From Halobacteroidaceae bacterium (GTDB taxonomy: Bacteria > Bacillota > Halanaerobiia > B1SED10-174), in NCBI GenBank assembly GCA_003554145.1, contig PWFS01000062.1, positions 1 through 51,796 of the forward strand: DNA of 51,796 nucleotides, written 5' to 3'. Shown piece by piece: positions 16,380 through 26,159 of the stretch (position 1 is the stretch's first letter; each line of letters begins with the position of its first letter). The notes beneath the pieces were generated by a model. It ran no database searches. It saw nothing but the letters and a program-made list of their open reading frames with translations, and had not been told where the DNA came from. A program made the translations under genes and the position numbers.

Positions 16380-19300
16380 AGCGAATTGCTATCCGGCCCC
16401 GGCCGGGCAATCAATTTATTCGGTTGTTATCCAGCCATTTTGGGCCGGGAATAAAGGAAAAAATTCTAATTAACAGGGTAGAAATTGATTCAGAAAAAAA
16501 CTGCATGATTTCTCTTGCGGTTGCCCCGGAAATCGGAACAGTAGAGATGGAGCAACTGCAAAAGATGCTGCGGAAAAGCCTGCCTGGATTGGGCCGACTG
16601 CGGGTCAAAGAGATTCCCTGGGACAATGCTGTCCAGGAAATTATGCTGGAGATTCTGGAGGGTGTAAAAGAAAGTTTCCCCCGTTTTAAAAGCTGCCTGG
16701 AAAATATGGAACTTATAATTGAACAGGACAGTGTTGTGTTTAAGCTACCCAGCCGGACCATGATCGATTTTTTAAGGGAAAAGAAACTGGATCAACAAAT
16801 TGCTCGAAGATTTGCCCAAAACGGTCTGCCGGCAGAGATCCAGATGGTCCAGATTCAGGGAGAGAAAAAAGCATCGATGAGGAAAAAAAAGCCAACAGCC
16901 CCTGATCCGGAGGAAAAAACAGTTCACCGGCAGATTAAAGGGAGATTTTTGCCTGAAGCTCCAGAAAGCCTGGATAAGGTCCTGGAGCAGGAGGGAGTTG
17001 TCGTGGTTGAAGGAGAGGTTTTCAGCGTTAATTCTCACCGGTCCAGCAGGGGAAAAACAATCCAAATTTTGAATATAACTGATGGAAAAGTTGCCCTGAC
17101 GGTAAAGATTTTTAATTTGAAAGAAGAATTGCAGCCCGGAAAATGGTACAAATTTCGGGGACCTGTCCAGTATGATGATTTTAGCGGGGAGAAAGTTCTT
17201 TTTGCCGGGGATATCCTGGAGGTGTCACCCCTGAAGAGAGAGGATAAGTCCTCTGATAAGAGAATAGAAATGCACCTGCACACCAAAATGAGTGATATGG
17301 ATGGAGTTATTGATATTGAAGAACTGGCCCAGACGCTCAAAAGGTGGGGGCATCGAGGTGCAGCAGTGACAGATCACGGCGTGGTTCAGGCTTTTCCCCA
17401 GGCCTATGCTGCTTTTAAAAAGGCCGGCTTGCAGTTTATTCCCGGCCTGGAAGTCAGTGTTATACCTGATCAGGAACAGATTTATTCGGGATCCTCCCGG
17501 GGCTCCTACAATGATTTTCCTCTGGTTTTTCTGGATATTGAAACTACCGGTTTCAGCCCCTGGCAGCATGAGATAATTGAACTGGGAGCGGTCCGCCTGG
17601 ACCGGGGGTCAACCCGGGAATTTCAGAGTTTGATAAAACCAGAAAAAGACCCATCTTCGGAGATCCTGGAATTAACCGGTATTGAAAAACGGGAACTGGA
17701 AAAGGCCCCTACCCTTAAAGAGGTGTGGCCGGAATTCATGAACTTTATTGCTGGCAGTATTGTCGTGGCCCATAATGCAGCTTTTGATTTGAATTTTTTA
17801 CGCTTCTGGGGAGAACGAGTAGGACACTCCCCTCCACTGGAACTGGGGAGCATTGATACCCTCAGCCTTTCCCGGGCTCTGAATAAAGATTTAAGGAGCC
17901 ACAGCCTGGGAGCATTGACCAGGAAGTTTAATATAAATCTGGATAATCATCACCGGGCCCTGGCTGATGCCCGGGCCACCTATCGGTTGTGGGAGATATT
18001 TTGCAGTAAGCTGGAAGCCCTGGAGATAAAAAAGCTGGAAGAAATCCAAAAAATGGCCCGGGAAATACCCTGGGAACTCAGATTTTCCTGGCACTGGACA
18101 GTATGGGCCTGGAATAAAGAGGGTCTTTTCAACCTTTATCGGCTGGTCAGTACTTCTCACCTGGAATATTTTCACCGCCAGCCCTTGATACCTCAAAACT
18201 GGCTGCAGGAAAACCGATCTGGTTTGTTTCTGGGCAGTGGCTGCCTGCAGGGCCCTCTATATCAGGTTTTGCTGGCTGGAGGGGCCCGGGAAGAAATGGA
18301 ATTACTGGGAACTAACTTTGATTATGTAGAAGTTCTGTCTCCCTCCTACTTGCTCCAGAATTCACCGCTGGAAGACCTGGAAACGGCCCGGGAAGTTACC
18401 AGAATCCTGGTGGAACTGGCTGAAAAGATGCAAAAGCCAGCAATAGCCATTTCCGATGGCCATTATCTGGAGCGAGAGGATCGGGTTTTTCGGGATGTTT
18501 TACTCCATCAAAAAGGGGGTCGAACCACGGGAGGTAATTCTCATTTATTAACCACGGAAGAAATGCTGGGGGAATTTGCCTTTTTGGGCGAAGAAAAAGC
18601 ACGGACCCTGGTCCTGGAAAACCCCCGGGCCCTGGCTGATAAAATTGAAACACTAAACCCGGTCCCTGAAGGGCTTTATCCACCCCGGGTTTCCGGGGCT
18701 GAGGAGCGGATAAAAAAACATACCCGGGAAAAAGCGACCCGATTATATGGGAAAAAGTTACCCCCTCTGGTCAAGAAAAGAATTGATCGGGAGTTGAACA
18801 GTATAGTTGGACAGGGCTTTGCGCCAATTTATGCAATTTCCCAGACCCTGGTGGGCAAATCTCTGGAAATGGGATACCTGGTGGGTTCCCGGGGTTCAGT
18901 AGGTTCTTCCCTGGTGGCTTTTCTCTGTGATATAACCGAAATCAATCCCCTACCCGCCCATTATCGCTGTTCAGAATGTAATTATTCCGAGTTTGAACCC
19001 CTGCAGGAGGTGGACTGTGGTCTGGACCTGCCTGACAGGGTTTGTCCACAATGCGGGAGCAATCTGGATCGAGATGGATTTGATATCCCCTTCGAAGTGT
19101 TTCTGGGTTTCCGGGGGGAGAAAGTTCCGGATATAGATTTGAATTTTGCCGGAGAAATTCAAAATAAGATTCACGGTCATACTGAAGAAATTTTTGGCCT
19201 GAAAAATGTTTTTAGAGCGGGAACTATTTCAACTATTGCCGCTAAAACAGCCTATGGCATGGTAAAGGGTTACCTGGAAGAAAATAATCTGGATGCCAAC

Positions 19301-20548
19301 AGAGCCCAGGTGGAGCGCTTAATTCGAGGTTGTAGCGGGGTCAGGCGCACAACCGGGCAGCATCCCGGTGGCCTGATGGTCTTGCCCGGGGACAAAAATA
19401 TTCATGAATTTACCCCCATTCAATATCCTGCCAATGATAGTTCTGCCGGGGTGCAGACCACCCATTTTGATTATCGGTCCATCAGCAGCCGTTTATTAAA
19501 GCTGGATCTCCTGGGTCATGATGACCCTACCGCCTTAAAACAGCTGGAAGAACTAACCGGTGTAAATGTTAAGGAAATTCCCTTTAACGACCCCCGGACC
19601 CTGAGTATTTTTTCTGGAACTGAGGCCCTGGGTTTAGAATCCGAAGAGGTGGGCAACAGGGTGGGGTCACTTGGTGTTCCCGAGTTTGGAACTCCTTTTG
19701 TTCGGGGAATGCTGGAAGAAACCAGGCCGGAGACCATGAGTGAATTGATCAGGATCAGCGGACTGTCCCACGGGGAAAATATCTGGCGGAATAATGCCCA
19801 GGATTTACTGGCGGCTGAGGAGGCCTCCCTGAGCCAGGTCATTTCTACCCGGGATGATATTTTAAATGATCTCATCCGCTGGGGAGTTGAGCCAGAAAAG
19901 GCTTTTCCCATCATGGAAAAAGTACGTAAAGGGCGGGGAATGACTTCCGGTGAAGAAAAGCTCCTGAAAAGCAAAGGGGTCCCCGCCTGGTATATTAACT
20001 CCTGCAAAAAGATAAAATATATGTTTCCCAAGGCGCATGCTGCTGCCTATGTGTTAATGTCCTACCGCATTGCCTACTTTAAGGTGCATTATCCCTCGGC
20101 TTTTTATGCCACCTATCTTTCCACAAAAGGAGCGGAGTTCGAGATCAGTTTTGTCCAGGAGGGATTGGACTATATTGGCCGTTGCCAGGAAAGGATCAGG
20201 GAGCGAGGCCGGCAGGCCAGCCCTAAAGAAAAAGCCACTTTTACTCTCCTGGAGATCCTGCAGGAAGCCATGCTGCGGGGAGTTGAATTCCTAAATGTAG
20301 ATCTCTATCGCTCCCATCCCCACCGGTTTTTACTCCAGGAAGGCCGTATTTTACCCCCTCTTACTGCGGTTCCCCACCTGGGTCAGAACTGTGCCGAACG
20401 GATAGTTAAAGCTCGAAGCAGCAGGAAATTTACTTCGGTGGAGGATTTTATAGAAAAAACTCAGGCTAATAAAAATGTGATTGATGCTCTGCGGGAGACC
20501 GGTGTTTTCAGGGGATTGCCTGCAAAAAACCAGCTATCCCTTTTCTGA
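16364..20548 (+). CDS. polC: DNA polymerase III alpha subunit, PolC type
   Basis: Main replicative polymerase of Bacillota, with built-in 3'-5' proofreading. In the 1394 residues: an N-terminal domain, an OB fold near 215-290, the start of the PHP domain (HLHTKMSDMDG near 303), the inserted DEDD exonuclease (DIETTGF near 391 and HNAAFDLNF), the rest of PHP, a Cys4 zinc motif (CSEC and CPQCG, about 867-905), and the palm with PDIDLNF near 922. The C-terminal tail ends LPAKNQLSLF, a beta-clamp binding motif. The start overlaps the preceding gene by 16 bases. Confidence 0.97.
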   Translation: MGEHLERIAIRPRPGNQFIRLLSSHFGPGIKEKILINRVEIDSEKNCMISLAVAPEIGTVEMEQLQKMLRKSLPGLGRLRVKEIPWDNAVQEIMLEILEGVKESFPRFKSCLENMELIIEQDSVVFKLPSRTMIDFLREKKLDQQIARRFAQNGLPAEIQMVQIQGEKKASMRKKKPTAPDPEEKTVHRQIKGRFLPEAPESLDKVLEQEGVVVVEGEVFSVNSHRSSRGKTIQILNITDGKVALTVKIFNLKEELQPGKWYKFRGPVQYDDFSGEKVLFAGDILEVSPLKREDKSSDKRIEMHLHTKMSDMDGVIDIEELAQTLKRWGHRGAAVTDHGVVQAFPQAYAAFKKAGLQFIPGLEVSVIPDQEQIYSGSSRGSYNDFPLVFLDIETTGFSPWQHEIIELGAVRLDRGSTREFQSLIKPEKDPSSEILELTGIEKRELEKAPTLKEVWPEFMNFIAGSIVVAHNAAFDLNFLRFWGERVGHSPPLELGSIDTLSLSRALNKDLRSHSLGALTRKFNINLDNHHRALADARATYRLWEIFCSKLEALEIKKLEEIQKMAREIPWELRFSWHWTVWAWNKEGLFNLYRLVSTSHLEYFHRQPLIPQNWLQENRSGLFLGSGCLQGPLYQVLLAGGAREEMELLGTNFDYVEVLSPSYLLQNSPLEDLETAREVTRILVELAEKMQKPAIAISDGHYLEREDRVFRDVLLHQKGGRTTGGNSHLLTTEEMLGEFAFLGEEKARTLVLENPRALADKIETLNPVPEGLYPPRVSGAEERIKKHTREKATRLYGKKLPPLVKKRIDRELNSIVGQGFAPIYAISQTLVGKSLEMGYLVGSRGSVGSSLVAFLCDITEINPLPAHYRCSECNYSEFEPLQEVDCGLDLPDRVCPQCGSNLDRDGFDIPFEVFLGFRGEKVPDIDLNFAGEIQNKIHGHTEEIFGLKNVFRAGTISTIAAKTAYGMVKGYLEENNLDANRAQVERLIRGCSGVRRTTGQHPGGLMVLPGDKNIHEFTPIQYPANDSSAGVQTTHFDYRSISSRLLKLDLLGHDDPTALKQLEELTGVNVKEIPFNDPRTLSIFSGTEALGLESEEVGNRVGSLGVPEFGTPFVRGMLEETRPETMSELIRISGLSHGENIWRNNAQDLLAAEEASLSQVISTRDDILNDLIRWGVEPEKAFPIMEKVRKGRGMTSGEEKLLKSKGVPAWYINSCKKIKYMFPKAHAAAYVLMSYRIAYFKVHYPSAFYATYLSTKGAEFEISFVQEGLDYIGRCQERIRERGRQASPKEKATFTLLEILQEAMLRGVEFLNVDLYRSHPHRFLLQEGRILPPLTAVPHLGQNCAERIVKARSSRKFTSVEDFIEKTQANKNVIDALRETGVFRGLPAKNQLSLF

Positions 20549-20559
20549 GGGTGTCTGGC

Positions 20560-20588
20560 TTGCATTTACCGGGTCCCTATGGTATACT
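20560..20588 (+). promoter_or_regulatory. Sigma-A promoter of the rimP-nusA-infB operon
   Basis: TTGCAT (20560-20565), 17-base spacer and TATACT (20583-20588) with an extended -10 TG at 20580-20581. The ten bases TGGTATACTA match the rpsB promoter exactly. Confidence 0.8.
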
Positions 20589-20619
20589 AACTTTAGCTAC
20601 GATCAGATAGTCGCGGTTT

Positions 20620-20644
20620 AAGAGTGGGTTCCCAGCCCACTCTT
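20620..20644 (+). promoter_or_regulatory. Leader hairpin upstream of rimP
   Basis: AAGAGTGGG-type stem: A20620 plus AGAGTGGG (20621-20628) pairs with CCCACTCT (20636-20643) plus T20644, 9 bp over a 7-base loop. Only TTAGCTT follows, so termination is weak. From memory, a hairpin of very similar sequence precedes rimP in many Bacillota, which suggests a conserved regulatory role; its mechanism is not something I can state. Confidence 0.6.
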
Positions 20645-20681
20645 TAGCTTATATTCATCAAAAATGCAGGAGGAAATTATT

Positions 20682-21140
20682 GTGAGCCAGAAAGATACTC
20701 TTTTTAGCCTGATAGAGCCGGTCATCCAGGAAGAAGGACTGGAACTGGTAGACCTGGAATACCAAAAAGAAGGGAAAAGGTGGATGCTGCGGGTTTTTAT
20801 AGACGGTCCGCAGGGAATTTCCCACAATGAATGTGTGCGCGCTACTCGGGCCCTGGAACCGGTCCTGGAGGAGGAAGATCCTATTCCCCATGGATTTGTC
20901 CTGGAGGTTTCCTCTCCGGGTCTGGATCGACCTTTAAAGAAGGATCGTGATTTTGAGAGGGTTGTAGGGAAAAAAGTAGAGATAAAAACATTTATTCCCC
21001 TGGTGAAAAACGAAAAAACCCTGCGGGGGACTTTGCTGGGCCTGGCCCAGGATAGTTTGCGTCTGGAACTGGAAGATGGGTCCACAATCAACATTCCCCG
21101 GGAAAAAATTGCCCGGGCCCGGCTGCATTTTGAACTTTAA
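20682..21140 (+). CDS. rimP: RimP, 30S ribosome maturation factor
   Basis: Assists assembly of the small subunit. The 152-residue protein shows the N-terminal ferredoxin-like part (LVDLEYQKEGKRWMLRVFID), the VLEVSSPGLDRPL motif and a C-terminal Sm-like barrel. I chose GTG 20682 because CAGGAGGA lies 7 bases upstream; an in-frame ATG at 20664 has no ribosome site and would place that site inside the coding region. It heads the operon with nusA. Confidence 0.94.
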   Translation: MSQKDTLFSLIEPVIQEEGLELVDLEYQKEGKRWMLRVFIDGPQGISHNECVRATRALEPVLEEEDPIPHGFVLEVSSPGLDRPLKKDRDFERVVGKKVEIKTFIPLVKNEKTLRGTLLGLAQDSLRLELEDGSTINIPREKIARARLHFEL

Positions 21141-21155
21141 GGGAGGAGCAGGTAA

Positions 21156-22268
21156 ATGAACTTTGAATTTCTTCAGGCTTTATCTGAGATTGAAAGAGAA
21201 AAAAATATCCCCAAGGAGCAGTTGCTGGAGGCAGCTGAAGCTGCCCTTATTTCCGCTTATAAAAGGAATTTTGGGTCCGCCCAGAATGTTACCGCCAGTA
21301 TTGACCGCAATACCGGAAAAGTTGAAGTGATTGCTCGCAAAGAAGTGGTGGAAGAGGTTGAGGATAAATCCCTGGAAATCCCCCTGGAAGAAGCCCGAAA
21401 AATTGATCCCAATTTCGACATTGGTGATATTGTGGAATTTGAGGTAACCCCGGCTAATTTTGGCCGCATAGCTGCTCAAACTGCCAAGCAGGTTGTTGTT
21501 CAGCGCATCCGCGAGGCCGAACGGGGGATTATTTTTGATGAATTCAGCAATAGAGAAGGAGATATTATTACCGGGGTGGTTCAAAGGTACAGTAATAGAA
21601 ACATTATGATTGACCTGGGCAAGACCGAAGCCATTCTGGTTCAACCGGAACAGATGCCCACAGATAATTATAAACCGGGTGACAGGATTAAGCTTTTCAT
21701 AGTTGAGGTTAAACAAACCACTAAAGGACCCCGGATTCTGGTTTCTCGGACCCATCCCGGGCTGCTAAAAAGATTATTTGAATTGGAAGTCCCCGAAATC
21801 CAGGAAGGGATTGTAGAAATAAAGGCGGTAACCCGGGAGGCTGGCTATCGCTCAAAAATATCTGTTTATTCAGCAGATGAAAATGTTGACCCGGTTGGAG
21901 CCTGTGTGGGGCAGAAAGGGATGCGGGTCCAGGCCATTGTGGATGAAATTGGGGGAGAAAAAATTGACATCGTGGAATGGAGTCCTGATCCCACTGTTTA
22001 TGTGGCCAACGCTTTAAGTCCTGCCCGGGCGGTTTCCGTAGAGATTGAACAAGATGAGAAGGTAGCCAAGGTGGTTGTTCCTGATTATCAGTTATCCCTG
22101 GCTATAGGCAAGGAAGGGCAAAATGCACGCCTGGCAGCTAAATTAACCGGCTGGCGCATTGATATAAAAAGTGAAAGTCAGTCAGATGAAGAAGCCAGAT
22201 TAATTGAACCCACTACAGAAGGGGAGGTAATGCGAGATGAAGAGGAAGAAGAAAATACCTCTTCGTAA
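21156..22268 (+). CDS. nusA: Transcription termination/antitermination factor NusA
   Basis: RNA polymerase-binding elongation factor. The 370 residues contain the N-terminal RNAP-binding domain (LQALSEIEREKNIPKEQLLE), an S1 domain (about 135-200) and two KH domains, with GACVGQKGMRVQAI and LAIGKEGQNARLAAKLTGW as the KH GxxG-containing cores. It lacks the acidic repeats of the E. coli protein, as is normal for Bacillota. GGGAGGAG precedes the ATG. It overlaps ylxR by 32 bases. Confidence 0.96.
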   Translation: MNFEFLQALSEIEREKNIPKEQLLEAAEAALISAYKRNFGSAQNVTASIDRNTGKVEVIARKEVVEEVEDKSLEIPLEEARKIDPNFDIGDIVEFEVTPANFGRIAAQTAKQVVVQRIREAERGIIFDEFSNREGDIITGVVQRYSNRNIMIDLGKTEAILVQPEQMPTDNYKPGDRIKLFIVEVKQTTKGPRILVSRTHPGLLKRLFELEVPEIQEGIVEIKAVTREAGYRSKISVYSADENVDPVGACVGQKGMRVQAIVDEIGGEKIDIVEWSPDPTVYVANALSPARAVSVEIEQDEKVAKVVVPDYQLSLAIGKEGQNARLAAKLTGWRIDIKSESQSDEEARLIEPTTEGEVMRDEEEEENTSS

Positions 22269-22509
22269 ATGTGTGGGTTGTGATCAGCGCAAAGAAAAAA
22301 AGGAACTGATTCGAGTAGTCAGGTCCCCGGAGGGGGATGTGGATCTGGATACAACTGGCAAAAAGTCGGGTAGAGGTGCATATATCTGTCCCCATAGAGA
22401 TTGCCTGGAAAAAGCCTTTAAAAATCGTCGAATTGAGAAAAACCTGGAGATCAAGTTGCCGGATACGATAAAAATTAACCTAGAGGAAAAAATCGATGGA
22501 GAAGGATAG
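22237..22509 (+). CDS. rnpM: YlxR/RnpM family RNA-binding protein (DUF448)
   Basis: Small basic protein of the nusA-infB operon; the Bacillus homologue has been reported as a modulator of RNase P. Hallmarks are RKCVGCDQRKEKKELIR and the GRGAYICPHRDCLEKA motif, within a normal 90-residue length. The start lies inside the end of nusA (32-base overlap) with GGGGAGG about 10 bases upstream. The gene overlaps the next one by 14 bases, so all three are coupled. Confidence 0.92.
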   Translation: MKRKKKIPLRKCVGCDQRKEKKELIRVVRSPEGDVDLDTTGKKSGRGAYICPHRDCLEKAFKNRRIEKNLEIKLPDTIKINLEEKIDGEG

Positions 22510-22810
22510 GGGCCTTCGGATTTTGGGCCTGGGTTACCGGGCCCGCGGGGTTAAAACAGGTTCGGTAAGTATTGAACAAAAAATAAAAAAGAGGCAGGGG
22601 TTTTTGCTCCTGCTGGCAGCGGATTGCGGTGATTCCACAAAAAGAAAATTAACTGAGCTCTGCGCGAAAAACAATATTCCCTGGAAAAAATGGGGCACCC
22701 GAGAGGAGTTTAGCCAGATTTTTCCCCGGGAAACGGTTGCTGTTCTGATTCTGGATGCCAATATTGCTAAACCTTTCTTGAACGGGAAAGGGAGGGTCCA
22801 TAATGATTAA
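22496..22810 (+). CDS. ylxQ: YlxQ, L7Ae-family RNA-binding protein
   Basis: A 104-residue member of the L7Ae/L30e/S12e/Gadd45 fold that binds kink-turn RNA. ILGLGYRARGVKTG at the start and LLLLAADCGDSTKRKLTELC in the middle match the YlxQ pattern. It sits in its invariant place between ylxR and infB and overlaps ylxR by 14 bases. The exact RNA target is not known to me. A short C-terminal extension (GKGRVHND) follows the core. Confidence 0.88.
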   Translation: MEKDRGLRILGLGYRARGVKTGSVSIEQKIKKRQGFLLLLAADCGDSTKRKLTELCAKNNIPWKKWGTREEFSQIFPRETVAVLILDANIAKPFLNGKGRVHND

Positions 22811-22827
22811 TTGATGGGGGTGTTAAA

Positions 22828-24795
22828 ATGGGAAAAATTAGGATATATCAACTGGCCAGGGAGCTGGATATCAAGTCCACAGAACTGGTGGATATGCTCA
22901 AGGAGCTGGGAGTTGAAGCTAAATCACACATGAGTACCCTGGAGGATGAAACAGCCGACCTGGTCAAAGAAATGCTTGCTGGTGATAGGGCAAGGGGCCC
23001 GGCCGAGGAACAGGAAAGCTCGGAGGCTGCAACCCCAATAAAAATCGGGGTCCCGGTTAATGTTAAAAAAATTGGGGAAGCCCTGCAAATTAATCCCAAT
23101 AAAATAATCAAGCAGCTAATTGAAGAAGGGATTATGGTCAATCTTACCCAGAACCTGACCGGGGAAGCTTTAGAACAGGTGGAACAGGTCCTGGATATTA
23201 AAGTTCAGGTGGAAGAAGAAGAAAAAACACCTGGAACTCAAAAGGAAAAAGCTGCCCGGAAAAAAAAGAAACAAAATCTGGTTCATCGACCTCCGGTAGT
23301 TACTATAATGGGGCATGTTGATCATGGAAAAACCCAGCTTCTGGACGTTATCCGGGAAGCCAATGTGGTGGCTTCTGAGGCAGGGGGTATTACCCAGCAT
23401 ATTGGAGCCTATCAGGTGGAAGTGAATGGTCGAAAAATTTCCTTCCTGGATACTCCAGGCCACGAGGCTTTTACCGCCATGCGAGCCCGGGGAGCCCAGG
23501 TAACTGATATTGCCATCCTGGTAATTGCGGCAGATGATGGGATTATGCCCCAGACTGTGGAGGCCATCAATCATGCCCAGGATGCAAAAATTCCAATTAT
23601 AGTTGCCCTGAATAAAATTGATAAAGAGAATGCCAACCCGGAACGAGTTAAGCAACAGTTAACTGAATATCACCTTGTTCCCGAAGAATGGGGAGGGGAA
23701 ACTGTAGTGGTAGAAATATCTGCGCTGGAGAGGATCAATATTGAGGAATTACTGGAAATGATCCTCCTGGTGGCGGATGTCGAAGATATTAAAGCAGATC
23801 CCGAGGAAAAAGCTGAAGGAGTAATTGTTGAGGCTGAACTGGATAAAGGTCGGGGTCCGGTAGCTACTGTTTTAATTAAAGAGGGGACCCTGCGAGTGGG
23901 AGAAGCCATTATTGCGGGAGTTGCTTACGGCCGGGTTCGAGCAATGATTAATGATAAAGGCGAACGGGTGAAAAAAGCAGGCCCATCTACCCCGGTGGAA
24001 GTTCTGGGGCTTTCTGATGTTCCTGTTGCCGGGGATTTAATGGAAACTGTGTCCAGTGAAAAAGAAGCCAAAAAGATTGCCGGGGGCAGACGGGAAAAAC
24101 AGCGGGAAAAGGAAATAAGCAGCGATCGCCCGGCCAATCTGGAACAGTTTTTTGCTCGAATGCAGGATGAAGAAGTAAAGGAATTGAAAATAATTATTAA
24201 AGGTGATGTTCAGGGATCAGTTGAGGCCCTTAAGGATTCTCTGAATCAGATAAAAAGTGAAGATGTTAATTTGAATATTATCCATAGTGGCGTGGGCGCT
24301 ATTTCCGAAAACGATGTTATCCTGGCTTCAGCTTCGCGGGCAATAATAATTGGGTTCAATGTTCGCCCCGATTCCAGGGCCCGCAGGATTGCTGAACAGG
24401 AAGGGGTAGATATTCGCACCTACCGGATAATCTATCAGGTCATAGATGATGTTAAAAAAGCCCTGGAGGGACTGTTAGATCCCGAGATCAGGGAAAAGGT
24501 CCTGGGCAGGGCTGAAGTCCGGGAGACTTTCCGGGTTCCCAAAGCGGGAACCGTGGCAGGCCTGTACGTTACCGATGGAAAAATAACCCGCAATTCAAAA
24601 GTCAGAGTTTTACGGGATGGGGTGGTCATTCATGAAGGTAGTATTGGTTCGCTAAAGCGTTTTCAGGATGATGTACGAGAAGTTGAAGCCAACTATGAGT
24701 GCGGCCTGAATGTGGAAGGATTTCAGGATGTAAAGGTTGGTGATGTTATTGAAGCATTTGTCTTTGAAGAAATTAAAAGAAAACTGACCGAGTGA
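22828..24795 (+). CDS. infB: Translation initiation factor IF-2
   Basis: GTPase that places fMet-tRNA on the 30S subunit. The 655-residue protein has two short IF2N domains (about 1-50 and 70-120), a compact linker, the G domain with GHVDHGKT at 162-169, DTPGHEAFT and NKID, then domains II-IV ending in the fMet-tRNA binding region. It is smaller than the Bacillus protein because the linker is short. A small hairpin (AGTGAT with ATCACT, 24791-24806) spans the stop codon. The ylxP gene that follows in Bacillus is absent. Confidence 0.97.
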   Translation: MGKIRIYQLARELDIKSTELVDMLKELGVEAKSHMSTLEDETADLVKEMLAGDRARGPAEEQESSEAATPIKIGVPVNVKKIGEALQINPNKIIKQLIEEGIMVNLTQNLTGEALEQVEQVLDIKVQVEEEEKTPGTQKEKAARKKKKQNLVHRPPVVTIMGHVDHGKTQLLDVIREANVVASEAGGITQHIGAYQVEVNGRKISFLDTPGHEAFTAMRARGAQVTDIAILVIAADDGIMPQTVEAINHAQDAKIPIIVALNKIDKENANPERVKQQLTEYHLVPEEWGGETVVVEISALERINIEELLEMILLVADVEDIKADPEEKAEGVIVEAELDKGRGPVATVLIKEGTLRVGEAIIAGVAYGRVRAMINDKGERVKKAGPSTPVEVLGLSDVPVAGDLMETVSSEKEAKKIAGGRREKQREKEISSDRPANLEQFFARMQDEEVKELKIIIKGDVQGSVEALKDSLNQIKSEDVNLNIIHSGVGAISENDVILASASRAIIIGFNVRPDSRARRIAEQEGVDIRTYRIIYQVIDDVKKALEGLLDPEIREKVLGRAEVRETFRVPKAGTVAGLYVTDGKITRNSKVRVLRDGVVIHEGSIGSLKRFQDDVREVEANYECGLNVEGFQDVKVGDVIEAFVFEEIKRKLTE

Positions 24796-24847
24796 TTGAG
24801 ATCACTGCCGGCAGATTCCTGAATTATTAGCCGAGGAGTGTTGCAAG

Positions 24848-25198
24848 ATGAATTACCGAGCGAACCGTCTGGCTGAGGTTCTAAAAAAAGAACTCAGTGA
24901 TCTGTTCCAGAAAGAGGTAAAGGACCCCCGTTTAAATTTTTTGACCATTACCGCGGTGGAAGTAAGTGGAGATCTCAGTGTAGCCAAGGTGTATGTCAGC
25001 ACCCTCCAGGAAAAAAATGATCCAGCCCTGATGATGGAAGGCCTGGAAAAAGCTGTTGGTTATCTGCGTAAGGAGCTGGGCCAACGGATAGAGATCCGCC
25101 ACATTCCTGAGCTGAGGTTTATTTATGATCAGTCTATAGAGCGGGGACAGAGGATTCACAATTTATTAAATGAGATAAAAGGAGAAGAGAATGACTGA
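24848..25198 (+). CDS. rbfA: Ribosome-binding factor A
   Basis: Cold-shock 30S maturation factor with a KH-like fold. The 116 residues carry NRLAEVLKKELSDLFQKEVKDPR, cut here to its first part, TAVEVSGDLSVAKVYVS and the C-terminal RHIPELRFIYDQSIE, which are standard. GAGGAG lies upstream of the ATG. It overlaps nrnA by 8 bases. Confidence 0.95.
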   Translation: MNYRANRLAEVLKKELSDLFQKEVKDPRLNFLTITAVEVSGDLSVAKVYVSTLQEKNDPALMMEGLEKAVGYLRKELGQRIEIRHIPELRFIYDQSIERGQRIHNLLNEIKGEEND

Positions 25199-26159
25199 TT
25201 GGGGCACTCTGCTTGCAGCTTTTCAATCCCAGAAAAATATTCTGCTTACCGGCCATTCGGATCCTGATGGTGATTGCCTGGGGGCTATTGCCGGGCTTTA
25301 TTATCTGGGAAAAAGTAAGAACAGCCGGTTAAAGTGTATAGTAGAAGGGCCGGTTCCCGACCGGCTCTCTTTTCTGTTACCTCCGGATATTATAATTATT
25401 GGGGATGATACAAAAGAACCGATCTCGAATGATTTTGACCTGGCGGTGGTGGTTGACAGCAGCGATTTAAAGCGGTTGGGTCGGGTTCAAAAAATTGTAG
25501 AGGGTCGGTCGGTAATAAATATTGATCATCACCCTGATAATGAATTTTTTGGTGATATTAATCTGGTGGAGGTTGCTGCTTCATCTGCCTGTGAAATTCT
25601 GGGTCTGGGGCTGCAGGATAGGGTTTTTTTGCCCCGCCCGGCAATTGAGGCCTGGGCAGCTGGAATTCTATATGACACCGGGGGGTTAAAGCATCCCAAT
25701 ACCCGGGCCCAGACCCTGCAACTATTAAGCTCCTGGATGGTCAGAGGTCTTGAATTGGCCCCTCTCCAGGAAAAATTGTTTGCCCGTCAGACCCCTGAAA
25801 CCCTGGCTCTTTATCAAAAAGCCCTGGAAAGATTAAAAATAGGAGCCCGGGGTCTTATGGCCTGGACTGTTGTTGAAGAAGGTCCTGATCTGGGTTCTGC
25901 CCGGGAAATTTCCCAGAAGGTTATTGATGAAATTCGGGGGATCAGAGGAGTTGAAGTGGCTGTCCTTTTTGTTGATCAGGGAAATGAAACCAGGGTTAGC
26001 TTGAGGAGCAAAAATTTCCCGGTCAATAAAATTGCAGCCCTCTGGGGGGGAGGAGGTCATACCCGGGCCGCCGGAATGAACCTTCAGAAACCCTTGATTA
26101 GTATCTATTCCGAAGTCTTAAATGCAGTGGAGGACAGGCTCCATGAATGGAATAATTAA
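25191..26159 (+). CDS. nrnA: DHH-family nanoRNase / pAp phosphatase (NrnA-like)
   Basis: Degrades oligoribonucleotides of 2-5 bases and 3'-phosphoadenosine 5'-phosphate. The 322-residue protein has the DHH domain, with HSDPDGDCLGA near residue 22, VVVDSSD near 87 and IDHHPDN at 111-117, and the DHHA1 domain ending in GGGGHTRAAG. AAAGGAGAAG precedes the ATG. Placement between rbfA and truB is common in Clostridia. It overlaps truB by 17 bases. Confidence 0.93.
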   Translation: MTDWGTLLAAFQSQKNILLTGHSDPDGDCLGAIAGLYYLGKSKNSRLKCIVEGPVPDRLSFLLPPDIIIIGDDTKEPISNDFDLAVVVDSSDLKRLGRVQKIVEGRSVINIDHHPDNEFFGDINLVEVAASSACEILGLGLQDRVFLPRPAIEAWAAGILYDTGGLKHPNTRAQTLQLLSSWMVRGLELAPLQEKLFARQTPETLALYQKALERLKIGARGLMAWTVVEEGPDLGSAREISQKVIDEIRGIRGVEVAVLFVDQGNETRVSLRSKNFPVNKIAALWGGGGHTRAAGMNLQKPLISIYSEVLNAVEDRLHEWNN

